Program-made: the position numbers and the translations under genes
The notes under the pieces: generated by a model
Seen by the model: the letters and a program-made list of their open reading frames with translations, nothing else
The model's database searches: none
What the model was told of the DNA's origin: nothing
Shown: piece after piece, positions 6,044 through 14,607 of the stretch
Layout: every line of letters starts with the position of its first letter
How positions within the stretch are numbered: position 1 is the stretch's first letter
IMG/VR virus record: IMGVR_UViG_3300030419_005069
Span: 1 to 32,444 of that record
Direction: 5' to 3' (one strand)
From: a virus
DNA: 32,444 bases

Positions 6044-9000
6044 TTAGGCTCCTCCATAGCCCGTATAATCAGCAGCATCCGTGCCCGGCTGGCGGCGTTC
6101 CCTCTCTAGCTGTTGCAGTCTCCGTTCTTCGCGAGCGGCTGCCGCGGCTCGGTCGGCTTCGTGCAGGCGCTCTTCCTCTTCTCCATATCTCTCAAGGAGG
6201 CGCTGGGTGGCTTCTTCTTCTGCCTCCCTGCGAGCGGTCACGCTATCTGAGTCGTCTATGGGTGGATCGCCGCCGGCTCCAAAAGAGGCACCAACAACGG
6301 TAGGGGAATCACTAAACTCAAGGCCCTGCTGGAGACCCTGCACTGTAACTGTATACCCCTGCGGCCCTATCGTGTGGGAGACTGAAGAAGCCATAAAATA
6401 CCCCCCAATTCCAAGCAAGCGCGCCATGTCAGCAGTGCCTCCCACCAAGGTGGGATCTACAAAGAAGTACTGACCGTTCTTGTATAAATTGTTACCCACC
6501 ATCTCAATATTAACGGTATACAACTCCCGCAGTTGTTGAGCACCCAGTTCACCAAATTTTTGAATTTTTGCCTCACGTAAGTAGGGCTGATCCATGCGTT
6601 CAAAATTGATTTTTTTAACAAGGCCCACGGGCGAACCAATATAATTGTGATAAATACCGTCTGCGAGATCTGACTGGTAGCTCTTTCTGCCATAACGTTT
6701 TCCGGGCTTGGCGTCAGTGCTATACAATACGAGACCCTGTGTTACGTCGCACGTTCGTTTCTGATCCATGTTTTTTACATCGGTGGGAATGTCATTATAT
6801 TCGTTGATGTTCCCCATGTAGCTCGCGAGGTCGGTCGATCTCACGAGGCCCTGGTTTTTGCCGGGGCGCACGATAATTCCTCCTTCGGCGGTTTTGTTGT
6901 GAAAGTGTATCGGAGACGTATCAAATCTAATTTCATTAACAGAATTAGTCTCAAAACACCCAGTCCGCAAAGAATCAGAGATCAACTCGGCGCAAATATC
7001 CTTGATAAAGTGCATAAGATAATAATCCGGGCGCATCGGCTTAACCACCTTATCTTTATACCAAATACTAAATTGATCCAAAGAAATAGGAATGCTTCCT
7101 ATGTTGATAACCTTTCGCATTGCAGACTTTGCATCTTCTGGCAGGTCAAGAAGAAATCCAGCAGTTCGCAATTTTGATATTATTTCTACTTCGCTAACCT
7201 CATCGGCACACAGAACTGCTGAGATGTTGGCTATTTGATAGTATATCAGCGGATCTGTTATTTCGACGCCAGATAAAAACATTAAAAACTTTCTTTCATC
7301 TCCACTTAAATCTGGATTATTCTGGATGACTGAATCTATTAGATCACCTAAATAAAAATAGGGAATATAGATGGCATCGTTGCCGGCCAGGTTATCTTCC
7401 CATTGCTGTTTTAATTTTGCTTCGGTGCTTGTGCTCTCGTCGTCGTCATCTAGCGTGGCGAGAAGGTCAAGATTGCCACTAGTGTTTACTCCTGTTGGCT
7501 GACCCACTTTGTAGCCGCGGTCAGTCGCATTGGTCGACATCCTGCGCCTGGCCACCTTCTGCCTTTCCTCTAACCCCATTGAATGCAAGGGAGGCATAAA
7601 CAATTCCATAGGATCCACTTCAAGTGAATATATCTTGGGGCCTTCCCCCTTTATGGCTTCGTTGGAGGTGGCATCTCTTCCGTAAAGACGTGCCAAGAAG
7701 CGCTTATACTTTTTGGTTCTATCGAGATTTAAAATTTCTTTTTTACGAGTTATATATTTTTTTAATTGCTCATCGAAGGCGTCAATTTCCTGGCGCTGTT
7801 CAGCGCTAGCTTCGCTCTCGTCGCTGGGCAACTCCGCTCGGCCGGCCCTAGCTTGTCTTATTTGCTCCTCGATCGCGGCCAGTTCGGCTTGCGTTTCTCT
7901 TGTATTTGCTCCCAAGATATCCACTCGATTGGACGTTAGCATTCCGGCCAATGAAGCAACGTAATCAATAGACAAAGTTAAAGAACCGTCCTCATTAAAG
8001 TTAAGATGATGTCGAGTTTGTTGTAAATAAAGCGAAGTTCGGGTCGAGGCGAGAGCACTACTTAATTGTCGGCGCTGGGCGGGATCCATCTCAGGGGTAA
8101 GTTCATCGAAGTTAGGGGGAGTAGACCAGCCAGCAACCACCTTGATACGAAAATACTGCCCGTCATAAGCTCGCGAGGAGATAGCACTTACTGCGTCGCC
8201 ACATCCCTTGCTGGCTTCATCAATAGCTTGTGTTGGAACTGTTGCCGGTCGTATCGAAGCAAGTGTAGGGGGCGAAATAAGCAAATCAATAGGCTTTGGG
8301 GTGGCTCCGCCGGCTGCGCGGGAGCCCTGGAAAAAATCTTGGAGGCTTTGGAAGTAAAACGTGAGATTGGCCCTGATATTATTATCCACGGCAGCCGGCT
8401 GAAGACCTTCCAGACTCCAATTATAGGACTGAAGTCCCCAACCTCGGTATCGGCCGCCGCCTTTGCCAAGCAAACGGTCAATATCATCCTTCGGAACGTA
8501 ATTGGGGAGGGGCATTTCGTCTTGGGAGACCGGTATCGTACCATTCTCTTTGTCATACCATACCCGATATATTCGGATATACGGCGTGAGGAGAGCGTAT
8601 ACAGCCGGTGTAAGATTCATAAGTTTTTCTACAGATCCCTGTCGACCTTTGGCATTCAACACCGAAATAGTACTCCCTGGCTTGGCTCCGTTCTCTAGAC
8701 GAAGCAAATTATTATAGATGGCGTGTCTATCCTGATAGTCTGCTAATTGTGCAATATTTTCCACCAAAAAGCACTGAAAATCAAAGGGCTTCAAATGCCT
8801 AAACCTTAAGATTTTCTCCTTAGCTTCTCGCTTAAGTCCCATCAAGCTAATATTCTGGCCCGTCTCTCTTACACCCAGGGTTTGCAGATCGGTTCGCGAA
8901 GAAGGGTGTGTCGTGGCGCCGGCGCCGAAGAAATCTAGGATGCTCTCAATCCCCTCGCGGAGCCAATCCTCTTTTTCGTCTTCGGTCAAGCCTGCGTGGC

Positions 9001-10267
9001 GACTAGTGTAGTCAGCCACCTGCAGCGCATCAAAGTCCGCAACAGGGCCCGAGCCTTCTTGGAATTCATCATAAATTCCTACCCAGGTGGAGGCATGCTC
9101 ATTCTTCGCTATGGGCAGTGTAGGCCACACTATGCAGTTGGTGGGGGGGGCGCCCTCCAGGTGCGACCAGGAATCGTCGGAGCCGCCCTCGTCGGCGGCG
9201 GGGGGGGCATTGAACCAGACATCTTCGTCCGGGTCATACCATTGGTTCCACTGCCCGGGCACGGAATCGCTCACGCCCCATTTGGCTACATTAACCTCCA
9301 AATATTTTGTAGGGTTCCTGTCGGGGTTGGTGGCTGCGGACTCGGCGTCGTTCGTCAGCTGCTGTCTCACGAGGAGCAACTTCGACGCTTTGTCCGTCAG
9401 GCCAGAGGCGCCCTGAGCATAAAATAGAAACTGAGGGGATATAAAATGGCCCTTTGTGCCGTCCCGATATGCATCAGTCGCGGTAGCAAAATTCTCTATT
9501 TTGATTTTGTAATCATCGAATAGAGGGCCGGGGTCGGAGTCATCTAAATTAATTTTCAAAGCGCTTGAGACGTAAGAGTATTCCCCGGCGCGCTGGCGGG
9601 CAGCCTCATTGAATTTCCAAAACGCCTTTACCGGGTTAGCACCCAGGTTAGCTACATACTGTGCGGCTTGACTTGATCTTTCGGTGATTGTGATCCCGTC
9701 TGCCCTGCCGCGCGCTCTCACGGCCTCAAGAGCGGCGGCATCCATGGGGCTGTCCGAGGAGCCATAGTCTTCCGCTGAATCTGGCGTGGGTTCCGGAGCG
9801 CCGGGGACGCTCGTGATATACACAGGATCAGCAATAAGGGCTCTGGCTTCGTCCATGGTGGCGACTCTATCTGCAGTAGCTTCTGAGAATTGCGCCCACC
9901 ATTCTTCCCACTTCGTCGCGGATGCCGTGTCGGTCAAAACCGAATCCTTCTGCGATTGCATATTGAACCCCGTGACCAAACCAAACTTGCGCCAATGAGT
10001 TTGGGCCGCCAGCCAATTACTTCCGCCCTCAGCAGTGACAGGACCAAGGGCAGCCTTCGCCTGCTCTTTGCTTTGAATGGCTCCTCCGGATGCACCCTCA
10101 ATGTCCTTTGTCGCTTCTTTTATCCGCTCCAAATAGAGATCATCATAATTCTCTATGAAATACTCATATGCTTTCTCTATTCGAATCGCCGCTTGATATT
10201 TTGCTTCAAGATCCCTCCAACCGCGCTCAACCCAAGGTGCAACGAATTCACTTACTTCTTCAGCCAC
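6044..10267 (-). CDS. Very large putative baseplate/tail structural protein, 1407 aa
   Basis: The largest gene of the window. The N-terminal third is hydrophilic and helical, with acidic and Gly/Ser-rich linkers. Residues about 500-620 contain a passage (PAVYALLTPYIRIYRVWYD) reminiscent of large baseplate-hub proteins of marine myoviruses. A charged coiled-coil-like segment lies near 800-870 (EEQIRQARAGRAELPSDESE). The C-terminal domain (about 1230-1340) includes LYTVNIEMVGNNLYKNGQYF and a GGYFMASSVSHTIGPQGYTV stretch typical of tail-hub folds. The last 65 residues are a highly charged E/R helix. It starts at GTG 10267, after the stop of the gp53-like gene with an AGGGGG site. A hub or baseplate-periphery role is inferred from position. 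The exact T4 counterpart is not clear. Confidence 0.65.
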   Translation of the reverse strand: MAEEVSEFVAPWVERGWRDLEAKYQAAIRIEKAYEYFIENYDDLYLERIKEATKDIEGASGGAIQSKEQAKAALGPVTAEGGSNWLAAQTHWRKFGLVTGFNMQSQKDSVLTDTASATKWEEWWAQFSEATADRVATMDEARALIADPVYITSVPGAPEPTPDSAEDYGSSDSPMDAAALEAVRARGRADGITITERSSQAAQYVANLGANPVKAFWKFNEAARQRAGEYSYVSSALKINLDDSDPGPLFDDYKIKIENFATATDAYRDGTKGHFISPQFLFYAQGASGLTDKASKLLLVRQQLTNDAESAATNPDRNPTKYLEVNVAKWGVSDSVPGQWNQWYDPDEDVWFNAPPAADEGGSDDSWSHLEGAPPTNCIVWPTLPIAKNEHASTWVGIYDEFQEGSGPVADFDALQVADYTSRHAGLTEDEKEDWLREGIESILDFFGAGATTHPSSRTDLQTLGVRETGQNISLMGLKREAKEKILRFRHLKPFDFQCFLVENIAQLADYQDRHAIYNNLLRLENGAKPGSTISVLNAKGRQGSVEKLMNLTPAVYALLTPYIRIYRVWYDKENGTIPVSQDEMPLPNYVPKDDIDRLLGKGGGRYRGWGLQSYNWSLEGLQPAAVDNNIRANLTFYFQSLQDFFQGSRAAGGATPKPIDLLISPPTLASIRPATVPTQAIDEASKGCGDAVSAISSRAYDGQYFRIKVVAGWSTPPNFDELTPEMDPAQRRQLSSALASTRTSLYLQQTRHHLNFNEDGSLTLSIDYVASLAGMLTSNRVDILGANTRETQAELAAIEEQIRQARAGRAELPSDESEASAEQRQEIDAFDEQLKKYITRKKEILNLDRTKKYKRFLARLYGRDATSNEAIKGEGPKIYSLEVDPMELFMPPLHSMGLEERQKVARRRMSTNATDRGYKVGQPTGVNTSGNLDLLATLDDDDESTSTEAKLKQQWEDNLAGNDAIYIPYFYLGDLIDSVIQNNPDLSGDERKFLMFLSGVEITDPLIYYQIANISAVLCADEVSEVEIISKLRTAGFLLDLPEDAKSAMRKVINIGSIPISLDQFSIWYKDKVVKPMRPDYYLMHFIKDICAELISDSLRTGCFETNSVNEIRFDTSPIHFHNKTAEGGIIVRPGKNQGLVRSTDLASYMGNINEYNDIPTDVKNMDQKRTCDVTQGLVLYSTDAKPGKRYGRKSYQSDLADGIYHNYIGSPVGLVKKINFERMDQPYLREAKIQKFGELGAQQLRELYTVNIEMVGNNLYKNGQYFFVDPTLVGGTADMARLLGIGGYFMASSVSHTIGPQGYTVTVQGLQQGLEFSDSPTVVGASFGAGGDPPIDDSDSVTARREAEEEATQRLLERYGEEEERLHEADRAAAAAREERRLQQLERERRQPGTDAADYTGYGGA

Positions 10268-10272
10268 TTCTG

Positions 10273-10614
10273 TTAACCCCCTTGCAACGTGCGCAATACC
10301 CTCTCTAGCGGCATCGGAATGTCTACCAAGTCTCCTACCTGAAAAGATGACTCAGTGGGAGCCTTGTTATAGAGGGCGATTACCCACCAATACTGAGGAT
10401 CGTCATAATACTTGATTGCAAGTTTATAGAATTTGTCCCCCACCTTCCACGTGTGTTGAGCTGAAGAAAAGGAGGCCATTTCGTCAAATGTAGGATAACT
10501 CATACGAGCAGTGCCGTACTGTCGGATAAACGAGGTGCCGCGCTCTTCAAGAATACTTTCGTAACTCTCGTGCTCATTGCGAAAAACTGCTCTATCATTA
10601 TATCGGCTTGGCAT
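10273..10614 (-). CDS. Baseplate wedge protein, gp53-like, with LysM-like domain, 113 aa
   Basis: The second half, HTWKVGDKFYKLAIKYYDDP, continuing with WWVIALYNKAP and ending in VGDLVDIPMP, is a LysM-type module as seen in T4 gp53-like and other myophage baseplate or tail-hub proteins. In that module W..GD..Y.LA..YY.DP..WW.I...N is the core pattern. The N-terminal 55 residues are basic and tyrosine-rich. In contractile tails such small LysM-like proteins tie baseplate wedge or hub parts together. It lies between two structural genes with gaps of 8 and 5 bases, and GGAGAA precedes the ATG. The gp53 assignment rests on pattern and size (T4 gp53 is longer). Confidence 0.65.
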   Translation of the reverse strand: MPSRYNDRAVFRNEHESYESILEERGTSFIRQYGTARMSYPTFDEMASFSSAQHTWKVGDKFYKLAIKYYDDPQYWWVIALYNKAPTESSFQVGDLVDIPMPLERVLRTLQGG

Positions 10615-10622
10615 AGGTTATT

Positions 10623-11789
10623 TCATTCTCCGAAGAGTTCGCGAAGGGCATCTGCGCCGGCGCCGTAGTCTCTTCGCCGGTGACTTCCGGCCACAGATCG
10701 TTGTCGAAGGCGGTCGGTAACTCTCGTGCTCAATGCAGCTTGGCGTTCGTCGATGGCCTGTTGTCTTTCTCGAATTTGTCCCTCGATTGCGTCCCTTCTC
10801 GCAGCACCTTCTGTACTACCAAATGTCACCTCCCCATCTTGGGCTGTCTCGGAGTTGAAGAGGTCGTCAGCTTGCTGTAACCCTTCTGCTGTCTCTGCAG
10901 CGCGTTCTGCAGCGGTTGCACGGGCTTGAGCCACATCCTCCGACACGGGCGCATCGGTATATATGTTGGGGAAGCGATCATTATTCGTGAAATCGCCTCC
11001 AAAAATATAAGTGGCTTTTTGCACATTGGAGAGGCCTTCGTCGCCCAAAGCCTCCTTTAGTTCGTCGCTAAATTGGTCTGTGAGGGATTGAAGAGTTGGG
11101 TTAGACCAGCCGGGAAGGTGAGTGTGTAATACGGTGAAAGTAAAATTCAAAGATACCTGCTTGGGGATATAATTACGGATTGCTCTCTTGGTGTCCGCAG
11201 GGTTGGGAGCATGTTCTATTATTTGATCAAGCAAAAATCCTCCCTCATTCATGTCCGGGGCGTAATTGATGCCTCCGTTAATATAGCCAATAAGTTTATT
11301 GTCCACGTTATTGGGACTTGAAATAAGGTTGGTCCATTTAAACGCCATAAGGGGGGCGCCCTTCAATACATTGCTGTGCTGCAGCCCGGTTGATTGATAT
11401 ACCGGATATTGAAATTTTAAGAACCTCGCTATATTTTTCATATTATCTTCAGCAGATGCAAGCGAATCGCTAACTATATCAAACCCTAGGGAAATTTGTC
11501 GCGTTGTGCCTTGATATGTTGACAAGGGGTCCATGCGCCCATATACCTGCGTTTCGTTCCACCGCTGTGTATACGAATCAGAAAACTCAGTTACCCAGCC
11601 ATCAAATTTAACTTTTTGCCCAGTGGGAATGTGAGTAATATGAATTTGAAAGAAAGGCTCATTGAGCATACCCGGGTCGATACTACCAGGCTGCTGCAGC
11701 TGGGGATTGCGCACTGGGTCGCCCTGCTGGCGCGCAATACGTGCTGCTCTTTGGGCTCTTACGGCATCACCTAGTGGATCTCGGGCCAT
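10623..11789 (-). CDS. Putative baseplate / tail-tube-associated protein, 388 aa
   Basis: The centre of the protein (residues about 45-270) looks like a beta-rich tail domain: FFQIHITHIPTGQKVKFDGW, then SDSYTQRWNETQVYGRMDPL, then ISLGFDIVSDSLASAEDNM. That is a pattern I associate with tube-initiator or baseplate-hub-adjacent proteins of contractile phages. The N-terminal 40 residues are a basic linker. The C-terminal 100 residues are a charged helical tail rich in A, R, Q and E. The start overlaps the tape-measure stop as TAATG, so it is the first gene after the tape measure, the usual place for a hub or tube-cap protein (T4 gp48/gp54 role). The exact family is not certain. Confidence 0.6.
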   Translation of the reverse strand: MARDPLGDAVRAQRAARIARQQGDPVRNPQLQQPGSIDPGMLNEPFFQIHITHIPTGQKVKFDGWVTEFSDSYTQRWNETQVYGRMDPLSTYQGTTRQISLGFDIVSDSLASAEDNMKNIARFLKFQYPVYQSTGLQHSNVLKGAPLMAFKWTNLISSPNNVDNKLIGYINGGINYAPDMNEGGFLLDQIIEHAPNPADTKRAIRNYIPKQVSLNFTFTVLHTHLPGWSNPTLQSLTDQFSDELKEALGDEGLSNVQKATYIFGGDFTNNDRFPNIYTDAPVSEDVAQARATAAERAAETAEGLQQADDLFNSETAQDGEVTFGSTEGAARRDAIEGQIRERQQAIDERQAALSTRVTDRLRQRSVAGSHRRRDYGAGADALRELFGE

Positions 11790-14038
11790 TAGTATCTACC
11801 TCCTCCAAATGGCGAGACTGCTCTTCCGCTGCGCAAACCATCCTTGACAACGGTGGCGGCAAACTCTCTTCCATTATCTAGTACAAGCTGCATTTTTTCA
11901 CTTCCCTTGTTTTTGGCGGCTTCGGCGAGATCTCGTCTAAGTCCTTGTAGCTCATTAAGAACAGCCTCATTGGACTGAATAACATTTTTGGTGTCGTCGG
12001 CATTTGCGATCATCGTTCCTGTTGGAACGATGGCCAGCTCTTTACGGTTGGCTTCGTTCATGCGGATAGGAACGGAGGGTGACCCAGCGGAAGTTTCCAA
12101 CACCATGCCGCCATTAGAAAACCTCTTAAGTGGCCGCGGAATCATCGAGCCAAAAATGCGACCACCTTTAGCCATAGAACTAAAGCCACTAAGATCTTCT
12201 GCTGGGGCGTCCGAGGCTTCATTAGCGCCGGCGCTGGCCATGGCGCCGACGCCAACACTAGTGCCGACGATCGCCGAACCGAGGATAGCTAACGCGCCGA
12301 GCGAGAGTCCCTGCAGACCCGGGATAAGCATGGCTATGCCAGCCAACGCTGTTCCAACAAAAATCGCAGTGGAACCAAAGGTTCCGAGACTACGAATGCC
12401 CTCCCCGACCCACTGCATAAAATCAGCAAATCCAGTCACCATTGGAATTAATACATTAGTCAAGAAAGGCTCGGCATCCAAATACAGTTGTTTGAACGCG
12501 TTTGAAAGTTGGTCTGTAATGCTCTGCATCTCCTGGGCTTTTTGGGCTGCTTCTTCCATTTCCATTTGCTGTATTTGCAGTTCTTCGTTGCTCTTGCCAA
12601 GAAGATTTGCTGCGTCTGCAGCCGACATCCCAAGAGCATCGGCCCAAACCATGAGTTCCTGCCCGGATAAGGCCTCCACCGAATTTCCAGCTTCATCGAA
12701 GGCATCCTTAATCATTTGAACGCCGGCTGCGGGGTCTTCATAGGACGCATTGAGGAGATCCATAGCATTCAACATTGGACCGCCCATAATAGCGTTCAGG
12801 CGACCAACAGCCTCTGCGGCGCCATCAAAAGTTTTGAATTGATCAACGAGGCCTAAAAGTTGACTAACCTCCATCCCGACAGCCTTAGCTTGAACCGCCA
12901 TTTCTTTAAAGACTTCAGTGGCATTACCACCATAGCGCGCCAAGATATCTCGGTTTTTCTCAAACTCTTGGCCGAGCTTCTCAACATCTATGCCCAGGCT
13001 TGTAGCAGTGTTGTGTAAATCCAAAAGGAATCCTTGGGCGCCTTCGATGCTCATTCCTAAAGATTGGGTTGCAGTCTGGAGGATTTGAGACTGTGTTTCT
13101 GCCGTGAAGCCCATCTCTGCAAGAATGGTAACTGTCTTTCCGATCTCTTTTCGTGTTTCGTTACTAAAGTACGTAAAATCGGTGAAAGTATTCTTGAGCG
13201 ATCCCACCGCTTGGGCTGCTTCTTCCAGTGTAACACCTGCAATACGGCCGCTGGCCTCGATATCTTTCATAACTCCGTCGAATTCACGGCCGGCGCCTGT
13301 CGATTTTCTGAACTCTGAGAATACCTTGTCCTGCTCTAAAGCAAAATCGAAGGAAACCTCAACGAGTTTGAGCATTGCGCCGGAGGTTAAGCTGACGATA
13401 TTCTCCATCCCCACAAAACCAGAAACAAAGCCATCGATCGCTGCAGGGCCACCCTCGACAAGAGCTGCAACCTTGCCTAGGCCCCCGGATAGCCCAAGAA
13501 AAGAATCCTGAAGGGAGTCCGCCATGGCGGAACCCATCCCCATTTTTTCTTCATATTTTTCAAGAAGCGTTGCGGCCTCGGCCCACTGTTCGTTGGTAAT
13601 CGTTTGCTGATTGGCAAGTTTAGCTTGAACCTTCGCATATATTTCCTGGGCTTTCGTGTTCTTGCCTATGACCTTCTCAAGTTCGGCTTGAATTTTAGCT
13701 TGCTCGGCGGTGGCCTTGGTTCGCTCCGCGATGATGTCGTTGAGGTGCGCCTGGGCAGCGGCGTAGTCGGCGGCGGTGGTGGCCTGACGTCTTGCATCGT
13801 CCGCTTCTTGTTCGGCTTTTGCTAGTTTTTTTAGGTTCTCTTCGCCAGCTCTATAGGCTGCCGTCTGCGTCTGGAGCGCCTTTGTAACGGCCTTGAGCGA
13901 ATCAACCACTCCAGTAGACTTAGCTGCCAGTACTGCCTCTAAATCAGCCGTTGTTTTACTGGCCTGGTCCGACAGGTCTTCTAGTGCTTCTTGAAGTCTC
14001 TTTACAGCTGCTAGTCTTTTTTCTTCTTCAGTGGCCAC
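11789..14038 (-). CDS. Tail tape measure protein, 749 aa
   Basis: Long helical protein with the expected layout. Residues 1-180 are a charged coiled coil (KRLQEALEDLSDQASKTTA and similar). A helical middle has alternating A, E and Q. A hydrophobic stretch at about 557-591 (AIFVGTALAGIAMLIPGLQG onward) could enter the host inner membrane on ejection. A Gly/Ser-rich C-terminal part holds GGRIFG, FSNGGMV and VPTGTMIANADDT, which recurs in tape measure C-termini. The tape measure sets tail length, and 749 residues would suggest a tail of roughly 110 nm by the usual 0.15 nm per residue rule. The gene lies between the assembly-chaperone region and the tube/baseplate proteins, as expected. Confidence 0.85.
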   Translation of the reverse strand: MATEEEKRLAAVKRLQEALEDLSDQASKTTADLEAVLAAKSTGVVDSLKAVTKALQTQTAAYRAGEENLKKLAKAEQEADDARRQATTAADYAAAQAHLNDIIAERTKATAEQAKIQAELEKVIGKNTKAQEIYAKVQAKLANQQTITNEQWAEAATLLEKYEEKMGMGSAMADSLQDSFLGLSGGLGKVAALVEGGPAAIDGFVSGFVGMENIVSLTSGAMLKLVEVSFDFALEQDKVFSEFRKSTGAGREFDGVMKDIEASGRIAGVTLEEAAQAVGSLKNTFTDFTYFSNETRKEIGKTVTILAEMGFTAETQSQILQTATQSLGMSIEGAQGFLLDLHNTATSLGIDVEKLGQEFEKNRDILARYGGNATEVFKEMAVQAKAVGMEVSQLLGLVDQFKTFDGAAEAVGRLNAIMGGPMLNAMDLLNASYEDPAAGVQMIKDAFDEAGNSVEALSGQELMVWADALGMSAADAANLLGKSNEELQIQQMEMEEAAQKAQEMQSITDQLSNAFKQLYLDAEPFLTNVLIPMVTGFADFMQWVGEGIRSLGTFGSTAIFVGTALAGIAMLIPGLQGLSLGALAILGSAIVGTSVGVGAMASAGANEASDAPAEDLSGFSSMAKGGRIFGSMIPRPLKRFSNGGMVLETSAGSPSVPIRMNEANRKELAIVPTGTMIANADDTKNVIQSNEAVLNELQGLRRDLAEAAKNKGSEKMQLVLDNGREFAATVVKDGLRSGRAVSPFGGGRY

Positions 14039-14050
14039 CGTTCATTCACC

Positions 14051-14377
14051 CTAATTGGTAAAGGGCCAGCGCAATCCCGTTTCTTTTTCAAACGAGGCAA
14101 CTGCCCGCATCAAGTCATGACGGGAACTAAGAGTGCGATCATCGTTCAAGCCATATTTAATATAGGCATCCATATACTTTTTTTCTCTTTTAAGAGATTT
14201 CATAAACGAATCGATTTGAGAAGAGGTACCTATAAGTTTGAGAGGGACAGGCATGCCGGCGATATACAGATCCAACAATGCATTTCGCACCTGACCAGCA
14301 AACTTGGTATATACTCTTTCTGACAGCTTGCCATCTAAATTGTTGAGATAAAGTGTATCTTTAACTATATCGCCCAT
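14051..14377 (-). CDS. Conserved-type small protein between chaperone and tape measure, 108 aa
   Basis: A basic, soluble protein. Its start, VKDTLYLNNLDGKLSERVYT, and its middle, FAGQVRNALLDLYIAGMPVP then LKLIGTS, suggest a mixed alpha/beta domain. It ends TGLRWPFTN. Small proteins at this place, before the tape measure and after the chaperone, are frequent in marine T4-like phages, but I know of no function. It may help tape-measure or tube assembly. It is followed by the tape measure with a 12-base gap. No membrane segment or Cys motif is present. Confidence 0.7.
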   Translation of the reverse strand: MGDIVKDTLYLNNLDGKLSERVYTKFAGQVRNALLDLYIAGMPVPLKLIGTSSQIDSFMKSLKREKKYMDAYIKYGLNDDRTLSSRHDLMRAVASFEKETGLRWPFTN

Positions 14378-14410
14378 GCGGATTCCCTCAATTATAATTA
14401 GTCCTGAACC

Positions 14411-14440
14411 AAAAAGCGCGCCTACTTCTTCGCACGCGCT
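14411..14440 (-). terminator. Possible stem-loop terminator after the frameshift extension
   Basis: On the minus strand AGCGCG pairs with CGCGCT (6 bp, all G-C except one pair), with a 14-base loop, directly followed by a run of five U. The loop contains the TAG (14424-14422) that ends the +1 reading frame. The long loop makes it a weak terminator. It may instead slow ribosomes or polymerase between the chaperone and the 108-residue gene. Confidence 0.35.
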
Positions 14441-14607
14441 CTTTCAAGCTGTTCATTCTGATCTTTATACTCTTTAATTAGTCGCTGAACAAACCAACCG
14501 CGTAGGGGAATGGGCAGATTATATGCTTCCACGAAAGACCACCCCCCATAGTGCTTAAGAACGAAGAATTCCTCGTAAACACTTTCTTGATATTTAGGTG
14601 TTAGGCC
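14422..14607 (-). CDS. Out-of-frame C-terminal extension of the tail assembly gene, 61 codons
   Basis: A frame read as GLTPKYQESVYEEFFVLKHY, then GGWSFVEAYNLPIPLRGWFV, then QRLIKEYK, ending at TAG 14422. It looks protein-like: aromatic/basic with a helical tail. No credible start codon exists: in this frame a TAA lies only a few codons upstream of the seven-T run, and the only GTG falls mid-domain. It overlaps the end of the 286-residue gene in the +1 frame. A +1 (or -2) ribosomal slip at the U7 run would join it to residues 1-282 of that gene, giving a product of about 343 residues. A small domain with W.F.E...LP...R.W...RLIK fits the short second part of tail-chaperone pairs (G/GT style). 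An indel in the homopolymer from assembly is the alternative. Confidence 0.7.
   Translation of the reverse strand, partial: GLTPKYQESVYEEFFVLKHYGGWSFVEAYNLPIPLRGWFVQRLIKEYKDQNEQLERARAKK

Noticed and set aside
8066-8698. Plus-strand open frame of 210 codons opposite the 1407-residue gene
   Set aside because: Shadow of the large minus-strand gene. No plus-strand gene is supported anywhere in the window.
9126-9215. Runs of G in the plus strand as possible assembly artefact or G-quadruplex
   Set aside because: They lie in a continuous open frame coding Pro/Ala/Ser-rich linkers, so ordinary linker codons explain them.
11988-12719. Long plus-strand open frame (243 codons) opposite the tape measure gene
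   Set aside because: It is antisense to a clear coding region, has low-complexity composition typical of codon shadow, and no ribosome site or neighbours on that strand.
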